From Mucilaginibacter aquatilis (lineage in GTDB: Bacteria; Bacteroidota; Bacteroidia; Sphingobacteriales; Sphingobacteriaceae), in NCBI RefSeq assembly GCF_009755275.1, contig NZ_WQLA01000007.1, positions 124,001 through 188,000 of the forward strand: a stretch of DNA of 64,000 nt. Direction: 5' to 3'. The stretch's first letter is position 1. The number at the start of each line of letters is the position of its first letter. The notes below the pieces were generated by a model that worked only from the letters and a program-made list of their open reading frames with translations, did not search any database and was not told where the DNA came from. Position numbers and translations under genes: made by a program. This document shows, in pieces, positions 16,917-25,315 of this stretch.

Positions 16917-17588
16917 CTACCTCAAATCAACAACTTCAACGCCTTTATAAGCTTTTGGATTAAAGGAGAAAATCTCCCCACCAGCATTTGGGTTGGCAAC
17001 TAAAGACTTTATAGTGTACGTATAGCGGCTACCATTTTTATCAAACAACTGAGCGCTGTAAATTTGTTTTTTGAGCTTGTCTATCAGCAACCTGATTTTG
17101 AAAATGCTTTGCTTTGCGTCGGTGGGTGTAAGATCAATTACCTGGTATTGTTTCCCTGATCGCTTTTGCAGCCCTGCATATATATATTTATACCCTTTTT
17201 CATATATAGTAAAAATTTGAGCCGGGTTTAATCCCTCAGCTGTGCTGGCATCAGTCACTTGTACTTCCTTTTGTTTTGGCATGTAAGTCCACTGCGTTTT
17301 ACCATCACTTACAATTTCCTGAAGGATTTCCTTTTTTGCAGCATTAGAAAAAATATCCAATCGGTACTTATTAGCTTTTGGCTGAGTAATAAGTACACCA
17401 TTTTGCACCTGATTTACGCCCTCTTGAGGATTTGATATAGCCAAAGTAAAATCACTTTTTACTGTATTGTATGAACGATATTTTTTACTTACATCATTCA
17501 ATATGGCTTTAGCATCGGCATCTTTTTGAGCGTAAGAATTTATAGAGACTGCCAAAAGAAGGCATAGTCCAGTGAAAGCTTTTTTCAT
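16917..17588 (-). CDS. LolA-like outer-membrane lipoprotein carrier
   Basis: The 223-residue periplasmic protein has a signal peptide (about 20 residues, MKKAFTGLCLLLAVSINSYA). A LolA fold follows, with DFTLAISNP (about 46), QNGVLITQPKANKYRLDIF (about 62) and a WTYMPKQKEVQVTDAS segment (about 100). LolA carries lipoproteins from the inner-membrane LolCDE complex to the outer membrane. Bacteroidota proteins of this type are divergent but occur next to ftsK, as here (gap 94 bp, same strand). Transport of lipoproteins is inferred from fold and context. Confidence 0.88.
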   Translation of the reverse strand: MKKAFTGLCLLLAVSINSYAQKDADAKAILNDVSKKYRSYNTVKSDFTLAISNPQEGVNQVQNGVLITQPKANKYRLDIFSNAAKKEILQEIVSDGKTQWTYMPKQKEVQVTDASTAEGLNPAQIFTIYEKGYKYIYAGLQKRSGKQYQVIDLTPTDAKQSIFKIRLLIDKLKKQIYSAQLFDKNGSRYTYTIKSLVANPNAGGEIFSFNPKAYKGVEVVDLR

Positions 17589-17682
17589 AATTTTAGGTAG
17601 GTACCTGCAAAAGCAAGTAACGATAATACACGTTAAATAATACGTTTAATTAAATCTTAGAACAAGATTTTGTAGGGATGGT

Positions 17683-20370
17683 TTAATTACCGGAAGATTT
17701 TTGAAGTTCTTCTAAATGACGTTCAAGACTATATTCGTCGGGGTATAAAACCTCACGAGCTTTACTTCCTTCAAACGGACCCACTATACCCGCTGCTTCT
17801 AATTGATCTATAATACGGCCTGCGCGGTTATAACCCAATTTCATTTTGCGTTGTATAAGTGAAGTAGATCCTTGCTGGTGCAATACAATAAGGCGTGCTG
17901 CGTCTTCAAACATAGGGTCTCGATCGTTAGGGTCAAAGTCTTTTGGCGCGCTCGCCTCCCCTTCTCCAACGTATTCCGGAAGCAGCATTGCACTTGGATA
18001 ACCGCGTTGGTTGCCTATGTGGTCAGATATCTTCTCTACCTCAGGTGTATCAACAAAGGCACATTGAATGCGTATCAAATCACTTCCTGTGGCTAATAGC
18101 ATATCACCACGACCAATCAGCTGATCAGCGCCTCCGGCATCCAAAATGGTGCGTGAATCTATTTTTGATAACACCCTGAATGCTAAGCGGGCCGGGAAAT
18201 TGGCTTTAATTGTACCTGTTATGATGTTTACGGATGGACGCTGAGTAGCAATTACCAGGTGAATACCCACTGCACGTGCCAATTGTGCAAGCCGGGCTAT
18301 AGGCATCTCAACTTCTTTACCCGCGGTCATCATCAGATCGGCAAACTCGTCAACAACCAAAACAATGAAAGGTAAAAATCTATGTCCGTTTTCCGGGTTA
18401 AGTTTACGGTTTACGAATTTACCGTTATACTCTTTTAGGTTACGCACCTGTGCATCCTTAAGCAAGTCATAACGTTGATCCATTTCAATACACAATGAAT
18501 TCAGGGTATTAATTACCTTTTTTGTATCGGTTATAATGGCATCGGCTTCATCAGGCAGTTTTGCCAAAAAATGCCGTTCTATCTTTCTAAATAGGGTCAA
18601 CTCAACCTTTTTAGGGTCAACCATCACAAATTTCAGCTCAGAAGGGTGACGTTTGTAAAGCAGTGAAACCAAAATTGCATTTATACCTACTGATTTACCC
18701 TGCCCGGTTGCACCTGCAACCAACAAGTGAGGCATTTTAGCTAAATCGGCCACAAACACTTCATTCGATATGGTTTTACCTAATGCAATTGGTAAATCCA
18801 TCGTTGTGTTTTGAAACTTCTCGGTTGCCAAAACCGAACGCATTGACACCATCTCAGGATGCTGGTTTGGCACTTCAATACCTATAGTACCTTTACCAGG
18901 CATTGGCGCAATAATACGTATACCTAACGCTGCCAGGCTCAGTGCAATATCATCTTCCAGGTTTTTGATTTTTGAGATACGTACGCCAGGTGCAGGAATT
19001 ATCTCATATAAAGTAACCGTTGGGCCAATGGTTGCCTTTATCTTATCAATTTCAATATTGTAGTGATTGAGCGTTTCTACAATTTTGTTCTTGTTGGCTT
19101 CAAGCTCAGTGGCATCTACGTTTATCTTATTAGTTCCGTAGTTTTCAAGCAAATCAAGGGTGGGATACTTATAGCTTGATAAATCAAGTTTTGGGTCATA
19201 CATTCCAAACTTTTCAACCAGCTCGTTAGTATTTTTATCAGCTTCCTTTTCAATACTCAATTCTGCCTGCGGGCGCGAATCTTCTACGGTTAAAGGGATT
19301 TCGTCACCGTTTGATACCTCTTCGGAATCGCTCTCATCTTCGTTATGATCGTAACTAATCTCTGGAGATAAAATTACCTCATCAGCTACCTTGGCAACAT
19401 TTGCTATTGCAGCAGCATGCGCCAAATTATGAGTTAATACAGGCTCTGGCGTAAGTGGCGCTGTTACCGTTGGCCTAAATGATGGTTCTTGCTTTAATCG
19501 TTCCTGACTTTCTGGAGCAAGCGGAGCCGGCGTAGCCGATTCACGGGAACGATTATTAGCTCTTGGCCACTCAACTGGCTCAAATATAACCTCATCCTCC
19601 AGTTCAATACTGTCAGGTTCAATGATGTCGCTATCACTGCCCCTCACTTGCTTCTTAGGTCGTTCAGGTAATTTAAAATCAATATTGTAGGCAATGATAA
19701 GAACAGTAAGAGCAGCAAACGCCAGCACACAGCCGGTACCGGCAGGGCCAATTTGTGCGTTTAATAACCGCGTACTCCAATAGCCAAATTCACCTTCAAA
19801 ATAATGCGGATAATTGTTTACAAAGCCATGAATATACCCAATTGCAACTGATGAAAATATCAGTCCAAAAAATGAGTAACCTAATAACTTGGCAACAGAA
19901 AACAATCGTACCTTAAAAAGTAAGCGGTAACCAATAACAAAAAATACAAGAACAAAAAAGTAAGACGCCAGACCAAACCACTCAAACATGAACTGATTTG
20001 CCATAAGGGCTCCCAACTTACCCAACCAGTTTTGCACAACCGGATTAGTTACTCCATTATCAATAAGCTCTTGTTGGGTTTTAAATAAATTGCCCCATCC
20101 TCCGTTTGATTCAAGAACATAGCTTTGATCAGCCTCCCAGGTAAAAATGTATGACGTGAATGCAATCAGGAAAAATACCGAAATTATCAGGCACAACAGT
20201 CCTGCAATTTTGATTATCCGGCCATCTCCTAAATTAAATACCGGCAAACTTTCCAGCCTTGGCCGGCTCAGTCTTTCGCGCTCGTTACGGCTGGCAGAAC
20301 TCTGGCGCGGACGGCTTTCATCTTTAAAAGAATTAGATCTTAACTGATTTCCTTTTGGCGGCATCTTCAT
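17683..20370 (-). CDS. ftsK: DNA translocase FtsK/SpoIIIE
   Basis: The 895-residue divisome motor pumps DNA to clear the closing septum and couples chromosome-dimer resolution to division. The N-terminus has about four membrane helices between residues 55 and 230. An acidic linker follows (about 240-400). The alpha/beta motor spans about 420-810, with Walker A GATGQGKSVG (near 552) and Walker B FIVLVVDEFADLMM (near 670). The C-terminal gamma winged helix (about 825-885) has IQRKMKLGYNRAGRIIDQLEAAGIVGP, the KOPS-reading element. The start used is the ATG at 20370; a second in-frame ATG lies two codons later. It probably shares a transcript with the lolA-like gene. Confidence 0.96.
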   Translation of the reverse strand: MKMPPKGNQLRSNSFKDESRPRQSSASRNERERLSRPRLESLPVFNLGDGRIIKIAGLLCLIISVFFLIAFTSYIFTWEADQSYVLESNGGWGNLFKTQQELIDNGVTNPVVQNWLGKLGALMANQFMFEWFGLASYFFVLVFFVIGYRLLFKVRLFSVAKLLGYSFFGLIFSSVAIGYIHGFVNNYPHYFEGEFGYWSTRLLNAQIGPAGTGCVLAFAALTVLIIAYNIDFKLPERPKKQVRGSDSDIIEPDSIELEDEVIFEPVEWPRANNRSRESATPAPLAPESQERLKQEPSFRPTVTAPLTPEPVLTHNLAHAAAIANVAKVADEVILSPEISYDHNEDESDSEEVSNGDEIPLTVEDSRPQAELSIEKEADKNTNELVEKFGMYDPKLDLSSYKYPTLDLLENYGTNKINVDATELEANKNKIVETLNHYNIEIDKIKATIGPTVTLYEIIPAPGVRISKIKNLEDDIALSLAALGIRIIAPMPGKGTIGIEVPNQHPEMVSMRSVLATEKFQNTTMDLPIALGKTISNEVFVADLAKMPHLLVAGATGQGKSVGINAILVSLLYKRHPSELKFVMVDPKKVELTLFRKIERHFLAKLPDEADAIITDTKKVINTLNSLCIEMDQRYDLLKDAQVRNLKEYNGKFVNRKLNPENGHRFLPFIVLVVDEFADLMMTAGKEVEMPIARLAQLARAVGIHLVIATQRPSVNIITGTIKANFPARLAFRVLSKIDSRTILDAGGADQLIGRGDMLLATGSDLIRIQCAFVDTPEVEKISDHIGNQRGYPSAMLLPEYVGEGEASAPKDFDPNDRDPMFEDAARLIVLHQQGSTSLIQRKMKLGYNRAGRIIDQLEAAGIVGPFEGSKAREVLYPDEYSLERHLEELQKSSGN

Positions 20371-20384
20371 CTACACTTAGAGTA

Positions 20385-20392
20385 CAAATATA
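20385..20392 (-). promoter_or_regulatory. Candidate -7 box for ftsK
   Basis: On the minus strand this reads TATATTTG (TAnnTTTG), 14 nt before the ftsK ATG. No -33 element was identified. Confidence 0.4.
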
Positions 20393-20460
20393 AAAGTATT
20401 AATAAGAATTTTATTTGGCACGATTTTTAATTTATAGTTTAAATATAGAGTACACTGAGT

Positions 20461-21105
20461 ATGGGACAGTTAGAATATTTAATAACAACAGATGACATTT
20501 ATAATCTAAATTTGTTGCTGAAAAAAAATCCGGAGTTAGCAAAGAGTGTTGCAGACGAAGATATATCACCGTTAATGCTATCATGCTATTACAAAAAGCC
20601 CGACGTTACTAACGTTTTGCTTAAATACCTTGATGAAATTGACATTTTTGATGCTGCTGCAGCTGGAAAATTCGATGTTTTAGCTTACCAGATATATAAT
20701 AACGCAGATTTAATACACGAATACAATGCCGACGGGTTTACTCCGTTAGCCTTGGCGTGTTACTTTGGCCATTACGAGGCTGCACGATACTTAATTTTTA
20801 AAGGTGCAAAACCTAACCAACCTATAGCAGGTGCGTCAGGCATATGCCCAATACACTTAGCAGTGGCAGGCAACCATACAGATGTTGTTCAAATGCTTAT
20901 TGAACACAATGTACAGATTAACACACAGCATGATACAGGAATTACTCCATTACACTATGCAGCAAGGAATGGTAACTTAGAGATGCTGGTTGTTTTATTG
21001 GAAAACGGAGCTGACGTTTCCATAAGAATGGAGGATGGAAAATTAGCTGCTGATCTGGCCCGGGAAAATGGACATGAAGAAATTGCTTCAATTTTAAGTT
21101 TGTAA
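20461..21105 (+). CDS. Ankyrin-repeat protein
   Basis: The 214-residue soluble protein is made almost entirely of about five to six ankyrin repeats. The best are DGFTPLALACYFGHYEAARYLIFKGAKPN (about 95-123), a following SGICPIHLAVAGNHTDVVQMLIEHNVQIN and TGITPLHYAARNGNLEMLVVLLENGADVS. Ankyrin repeats mediate protein-protein binding; the partner is unknown. There is no signal peptide. The gene is divergent from ftsK and is followed by a terminator hairpin, so it is a single-gene unit. Confidence 0.9.
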   Translation: MGQLEYLITTDDIYNLNLLLKKNPELAKSVADEDISPLMLSCYYKKPDVTNVLLKYLDEIDIFDAAAAGKFDVLAYQIYNNADLIHEYNADGFTPLALACYFGHYEAARYLIFKGAKPNQPIAGASGICPIHLAVAGNHTDVVQMLIEHNVQINTQHDTGITPLHYAARNGNLEMLVVLLENGADVSIRMEDGKLAADLARENGHEEIASILSL

Positions 21106-21132
21106 ATTCCCAAACTGCTTCCAACTTGATAG

Positions 21133-21161
21133 GTCTTTAACTTAGCTGTTAAGGACTTTTT
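21133..21161 (+). terminator. Rho-independent terminator after the ankyrin gene
   Basis: GTCTTTAAC (21133-21141), a 6-nt loop and GTTAAGGAC (21148-21156) form a 9-bp stem with one G-U pair, followed by five T. Confidence 0.75.
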
Positions 21162-21197
21162 CTATTTAATAGGTTTGCGAGTAACAAGTAATTTGAG

Positions 21198-21227
21198 TTG
21201 TTAAAGTAAAATCCAGATATATCTTTG
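21198..21227 (+). promoter_or_regulatory. Bacteroidetes-type promoter of the 77-residue protein gene
   Basis: TTG (21198-21200), 19-bp spacer and TATCTTTG (21220-21227) form a near-perfect match. Transcription should start near 21232, leaving a leader of about 50 nt. Confidence 0.6.
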
Positions 21228-21284
21228 TATAACTAACCAATCAATTTGCCCGCCTGGGTGTTTAATATTTAAACTTATAACAAA

Positions 21285-21518
21285 ATGAAAGCTGAAAAAA
21301 CCGTGATGCTTACCGGTAAGCAATACCAGGATATTAAACTGCATTTACAAAGTCAACCTCATTACGAGTTTAATGCAGGTACAAGCTTTAATCCTGATCA
21401 TGTTCGCATCACAGATATTTATCTTGATACTGACCCTGAGTTCACCCGCAATCCTCAACAATATGCAAAAGTTCATAACGACAACCTGGTACAGGTAAAA
21501 ATTGAATACGAGGCCTAA
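21285..21518 (+). CDS. Small protein of unknown function (77 residues)
   Basis: The 77-residue soluble protein contains TGKQYQDIKLHLQSQPHYEFNAG and DHVRITDIYLDTDPEFTRNPQQYAKVHNDNLVQVKIEYEA, and I recognise no family. The mixed alpha/beta pattern and acidic C-terminus suggest a folded cytoplasmic protein. A strong promoter lies 58 bp upstream, supporting a real gene. It is followed by the NPP-family gene with 70 bp between them. Confidence 0.7.
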   Translation: MKAEKTVMLTGKQYQDIKLHLQSQPHYEFNAGTSFNPDHVRITDIYLDTDPEFTRNPQQYAKVHNDNLVQVKIEYEA

Positions 21519-21575
21519 TCTTGTTGCTTGTGTATTAAATGACAGAAGCAAACACGGGCTTAAATGCTAATTGAG

Positions 21576-21583
21576 TATTTTTG
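21576..21583 (+). promoter_or_regulatory. -7 box immediately before the NPP-family start (leaderless candidate)
   Basis: TATTTTTG (TAnnTTTG) ends 5 nt before the ATG at 21589, so a transcript starting there would have almost no leader. No -33 element is clear. Confidence 0.4.
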
Positions 21584-21588
21584 CACAG

Positions 21589-22872
21589 ATGAAGAGCTTT
21601 TTATACGGCCCACTGTTATCTTTTTTACTAAGCACATTTTTTTGTGAGCTTGCCTCAAGTCAAAACATTGATACTGTTCAACACGCAATAGCCAATCGTA
21701 GCAATAGCAGCATACAGCAGCAGAAGCCATACGTTATAATGATTTCAGTTGATGGTATGCGCTATGATTACGCAACCAAATACAACGCACCGCACTTAAT
21801 TGCTGCTGTAAAAAGTGGCGTAGTGGCGGAAGGCCTTATACCATCATACCCCTCAATTACATTTCCTAATCACTATACGCTGGTAACGGGTTTATACCCC
21901 TCCCACTCAGGCTTGGTTGGTAATAAATTTTACGATAGCAAGCTTAATAGATTTTACGTTTCTAAAGGTGCTGTTGCTAAAGAAGCACATTGGTATTGCG
22001 GAACGCCATTATGGGTACTGGCCGAACAACAACATATGCTTAGTGCCGGCTTTTATTGGGTAGGATCTGACGTAGCTATACAGAACACCTACCCGTCCTA
22101 CTATTATGGCTATAATGAACAGATAAGCTTACACAGCCGCATAAATACTGTTGTAAACTGGTTGACATTACCTGAGGATAAACGCCCGCATCTTATAAAC
22201 TTATATTTCCCACAGGTTGATTTTGCCGGACATCACTTCGGGCCAGAATCTGATGAAACCCGGAAAGCTGTTTTACTGATTGATTCTGCTATTAACGCTC
22301 TACAACTTGCAGTGAGCAAAACCGGCTTGCCTATAAACTACATTGTACTTTCGGACCATGGCATGACCAACATCAATCATGCTAAACCACTACAAGTACC
22401 CTACAATTTAATTGATACAGCAAAGTTCAGAGTAACTGGAGAAGATGTATTAGTGCATATTTACGCCAAGGATAAATCTGCTATACAGGCAACCTTCAGT
22501 CGCTTAAAAAACAATACCGATGGCAAGTACGACGTTTATTTAAAATACAAAACTCCAAAAAGATGGCACTATGATTCTAAAAATGACAGGTATAATCGTA
22601 TTGGCGATATACTACTAGTGCCCCGCCATCCCAATGTGTTTGTTTATACTAAAAACGGCAAACCAAATATTGGTGCACATGGATACGACCCTACATTAGT
22701 GCCTGACATGAAAGCTATTTTTTATGCGTGGGGGCCAAACATTAAATCAGGTTTGAAAGTACCAGCCTTTTACAATGTAGACGTTTATGCTATAGTAGCG
22801 AAGCTGTTAGGATTACACATTAACGAACAGGTAGACAGCAATTACGATACCGCCAGAAGGGTTTTAAAATAA
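21589..22872 (+). CDS. Alkaline phosphatase superfamily protein (NPP-type nucleotide pyrophosphatase/phosphodiesterase)
   Basis: The 427-residue exported protein has a signal peptide of about 23 residues (MKSFLYGPLLSFLLSTFFCE, then LAS). The type I phosphodiesterase/nucleotide pyrophosphatase domain has ISVDGMRYDY (metal Asp, about 51), the nucleophile Thr in SITFPNHYTLVTG (about 87) and YFPQVDFAGHHFGPES (about 205). The SDHGM metal site is near residue 258, and GAHGYDP near 365 gives the last His. It probably hydrolyses nucleotide or phosphodiester bonds in the periplasm. I chose the ATG at 21589 over an upstream TTG (21571), which would spoil the signal peptide. Confidence 0.9.
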   Translation: MKSFLYGPLLSFLLSTFFCELASSQNIDTVQHAIANRSNSSIQQQKPYVIMISVDGMRYDYATKYNAPHLIAAVKSGVVAEGLIPSYPSITFPNHYTLVTGLYPSHSGLVGNKFYDSKLNRFYVSKGAVAKEAHWYCGTPLWVLAEQQHMLSAGFYWVGSDVAIQNTYPSYYYGYNEQISLHSRINTVVNWLTLPEDKRPHLINLYFPQVDFAGHHFGPESDETRKAVLLIDSAINALQLAVSKTGLPINYIVLSDHGMTNINHAKPLQVPYNLIDTAKFRVTGEDVLVHIYAKDKSAIQATFSRLKNNTDGKYDVYLKYKTPKRWHYDSKNDRYNRIGDILLVPRHPNVFVYTKNGKPNIGAHGYDPTLVPDMKAIFYAWGPNIKSGLKVPAFYNVDVYAIVAKLLGLHINEQVDSNYDTARRVLK

Positions 22873-22904
22873 AAAGAGCCCGGTGATATCACCGGGCTCT
22901 TTTT
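22871..22904. terminator. Strong bidirectional terminator
   Basis: A perfect inverted repeat with 17-bp arms runs from AAAAAGAGCCCGGTGAT (22871-22887) into its complement (22888-22904), centred on GATATC. A run of T continues on the plus side. It lies between the convergent NPP and DUF5606 genes. Confidence 0.9.
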
Positions 22905-22911
22905 TTAGCTA

Positions 22912-23346
22912 TTAATTTTCCTGTTCTTCAACTTCAGGCTCAGCAGGCGCATTGCTGGCCACGGCACTCTCGTTGAATATTGGCATATCTTTTAAAAGTG
23001 CATACCAAGTTAATATCTTTTTCATGTCTGAGGCGTAAACCTTCTCTTCATCATGATCAGGTGCAACCTCGCGAAAAAACTCACGCATGGTTTTACCGTC
23101 TGCTTTTGCATCAGGAACCGAAGCTGCAGCTTTCATGCGCTCAAACACGTCGGTTAGTTTGATATCATCCTCTGTCCCAAAGATGGTAATTTCGTCTAAA
23201 GCCGCAAGTTTCGCAGTTGATAAGTTTACCACTAACTTCGTCTTTTTCTCATCAAGGCTCTCCAAAATAAAACCGGTTTTATTTTGTGCAAGCGCTTTCC
23301 ATAGTCCCGGTTTACCGGCAACCGATACAACTGTTTGTAAATTCAT
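22912..23346 (-). CDS. DUF5606 family protein
   Basis: The 144-residue soluble protein has the family N-terminus MNLQTVVSVAGKPGLWKAL and the core GFILESLDEKKTKLVVNLSTAKLAALDEITIFGTEDDIKL. An acidic, low-complexity tail follows (EEKV...EVEEQEN). DUF5606 is specific to Bacteroidota and its function is not established. The N-terminal half looks like a small beta-barrel. It lies 72 bp downstream of the cyclophilin on the same strand, so the two may be co-transcribed. Confidence 0.88.
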   Translation of the reverse strand: MNLQTVVSVAGKPGLWKALAQNKTGFILESLDEKKTKLVVNLSTAKLAALDEITIFGTEDDIKLTDVFERMKAAASVPDAKADGKTMREFFREVAPDHDEEKVYASDMKKILTWYALLKDMPIFNESAVASNAPAEPEVEEQEN

Positions 23347-23418
23347 ATTTCATAGGTTGCAGGTTGTGAGTGGTGGATTAACAGTGCATAACTATCAATC
23401 CATTACTCCCAACACTAA

Positions 23419-23856
23419 TTATTCTTCAATAACTTCTACACTTAAAATTTTATCGCCCTGGCGTATTGCGTCAACAACTTCAACATTTTCAATTACTTTA
23501 CCAAAGCAGGTATGATGTCTGTCTAAATGAGCAGTATTATCACGGCTGTGGCAAATAAAAAATTGCGAGCTGCCTGTGTTACGTCCTGCGTGTGCCATTG
23601 ATAGAACGCCACGATCGTGGTATTGATTACCCCCGGTAAGTTCGCAGTCAATACGGGTACCTGAACCACCTGCACCGGTACCGGTTGGATCGCCACCCTG
23701 AACAACAAAATTAGGGATAACGCGGTGAAAGGTTACACCATCATAAAAGCCTGATTTAGCCAGGCCTAAAAAGTTTGCAACTGTATTTGGGGCATCCTGA
23801 TCATAAAACTGGATGGTCATGTCGCCCTTTTCGGTTTTCATTATTGCTTTGCTCAT
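23419..23856 (-). CDS. Cyclophilin-type peptidyl-prolyl cis-trans isomerase
   Basis: The 145-residue single-domain cyclophilin catalyses cis-trans isomerisation of X-Pro bonds. The active-site elements are FHRVIPNFVVQGGDPTGTGAGGSG (catalytic Arg about residue 45), LSMAHAGRNTGSSQFFI (about 84) and HLDRHHTCFGKVIENVEVVDAI (about 109). The family's usual Trp is replaced here by H in HLDRHH, as in many bacterial forms. There is no signal peptide, so it is cytoplasmic. Confidence 0.95.
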   Translation of the reverse strand: MSKAIMKTEKGDMTIQFYDQDAPNTVANFLGLAKSGFYDGVTFHRVIPNFVVQGGDPTGTGAGGSGTRIDCELTGGNQYHDRGVLSMAHAGRNTGSSQFFICHSRDNTAHLDRHHTCFGKVIENVEVVDAIRQGDKILSVEVIEE

Positions 23857-23884
23857 ATTGCTTATGTTTATAAAACAAGGAGGG

Positions 23885-23892
23885 CAAAGTTA
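23885..23892 (-). promoter_or_regulatory. Candidate -7 box for the cyclophilin gene
   Basis: The minus strand reads TAACTTTG (TAnnTTTG), 28 nt before the ATG at 23856. No -33 element is clear. Confidence 0.35.
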
Positions 23893-24022
23893 ATCATTTT
23901 GAGCATTACCGTGAACTTATAATAGCTTAAGTAATTATTCGTTACATTTGAATATACCCGCTTCGTTTAATATAGCAGGGTTGAACTAAACAAAAGCTCA
24001 TATTTGGTTTTTGTGGCTTAAA

Positions 24023-25279
24023 ATGAAGAAGTACCTTTTAGCATTAATTCTTTTGTTATTAGCCTTTGTAACAAAGGCTACGTCCTTATTAATACCAATG
24101 GATGAAGTACAGAAAGACCATTTAAAATCATACGGAATAGCTTTTTGGATTTTAAAGAATGCAGGCGAGGTAGACTGGTTGCTGAACTATCGTGGTGGAA
24201 GTTTTATGACTACTTACGGCAAGCAAATTGAAGATGAATGCAAAATAAGGGGGGTAAGCTATGAAGTGTTGCCCGATGCCAAAGTAACCGCAATATTAAC
24301 AGGGGTGAGTGACCCATCAGTAAATATGGATGTTGTAAAGCTTCAAAAGGCGCCTAAAATGGCGGTTTATTCGCCTAAAAACAAACTTCCCTGGGATGAT
24401 GCTGTAACGCTTGTGTTAAAGTATGCCGAGATACCTTATGACGTGGTATACGACGAAGAGGTTTTGAAAGGCGACCTAAGCAAGTACGACTGGCTGCACA
24501 TGCATCATGAAGATTTCACCGGGCAATACAGTAAGTTTTTTGCTGCATTCAGGTTCCAGCCTTGGTACCAGGACGATGTTAAAAAACAGGAAGAAACCGC
24601 ACATAAGCTAGGCTTCAAAAAAGTATCACAAACGAAGCTGGCCGTAGTGCAGCGTATACATGACTTTTGTAATGCCGGCGGCTTTTTGTTTGCTATGTGC
24701 TCAGGTACTGATACGTTTGACATTGCCGCGGCTGCGGCTAAAACTGATATTTGCGAAACCATGTTTGATGGTGACGCCGCAGATTCGCGCGCTCAAGGCA
24801 AGCTCGATTTTAATCAAACCTTTGCCTTTCAAAATTTTCAATTAGACATGAATCCAATGTCGCATCAGTTCAGCGATATTGATATGACTAATTTCAGGCA
24901 GGTTGACCGTACCCGCGATTTTTTTACGCTTTTTGACTTTTCGGCCAAGTGGGATGTGGTGCCAAGTATGCTTACCCAAAACCACGATAAAGTTATTAAA
25001 GGATTTATGGGACTTACAACAGCTTACAATAAAGCGCGTATTAAGCCGGATGTAACTGTTATGGGCGAAATGAAAACCGGCAATGAAGCCCGTTACATAC
25101 ATGGTGATTTTGGCAAAGGCCAATGGACCTTTTACGGTGGCCACGACCCGGAAGATTATCAACACGCCGTAGGCGATCCTCCTACTGATTTAAAGCTGCA
25201 TCCAAATTCGCCAGGTTACCGCCTTATACTTAACAACGTTTTATTCCCGGCGGCTAAAAAGAAAAAGCAGAAGACCTAA
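24023..25279 (+). CDS. Exported protein of the family often named asparagine synthetase B in Bacteroidota
   Basis: The 418-residue product has a signal peptide (about 19 residues, MKKYLLALILLLLAFVTKA). It closely follows a conserved Bacteroidota family, with LLNYRGGSFM, DYAEIPYDVVYDEEVL-like and YDWLHMHHEDFTGQY segments, LFAMCSGTDTFDIA (about 235) and TFYGGHDPEDYQHAVGDP (about 375). Family members are commonly labelled asparagine synthetase B, but no AsnB synthase or glutaminase motif is visible and the protein is exported. The C and H/D-rich blocks look like a class I amidotransferase (ThuA-like) fold, which is inference. The start is the ATG at 24023, not the upstream TTG (24011). Confidence 0.8.
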   Translation: MKKYLLALILLLLAFVTKATSLLIPMDEVQKDHLKSYGIAFWILKNAGEVDWLLNYRGGSFMTTYGKQIEDECKIRGVSYEVLPDAKVTAILTGVSDPSVNMDVVKLQKAPKMAVYSPKNKLPWDDAVTLVLKYAEIPYDVVYDEEVLKGDLSKYDWLHMHHEDFTGQYSKFFAAFRFQPWYQDDVKKQEETAHKLGFKKVSQTKLAVVQRIHDFCNAGGFLFAMCSGTDTFDIAAAAAKTDICETMFDGDAADSRAQGKLDFNQTFAFQNFQLDMNPMSHQFSDIDMTNFRQVDRTRDFFTLFDFSAKWDVVPSMLTQNHDKVIKGFMGLTTAYNKARIKPDVTVMGEMKTGNEARYIHGDFGKGQWTFYGGHDPEDYQHAVGDPPTDLKLHPNSPGYRLILNNVLFPAAKKKKQKT

Positions 25280-25281
25280 AT

Positions 25282-25303
25282 GAAGCTTAATCCAGCTTCT
25301 TTA
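25282..25303. terminator. Hairpin between convergent genes
   Basis: GAAGCT (25282-25287), 6-nt loop and AGCTTC (25294-25299), followed by TTTA, between the exported-protein gene and the putative porin gene. Short stem, modest support. Confidence 0.4.
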
Positions 25304-25315
25304 AAATCAAAATTA

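Noticed and set aside
24011..24022. Upstream TTG start of the gene at 24023
   Set aside because: It would prefix four residues to the clean signal peptide starting at the ATG at 24023.
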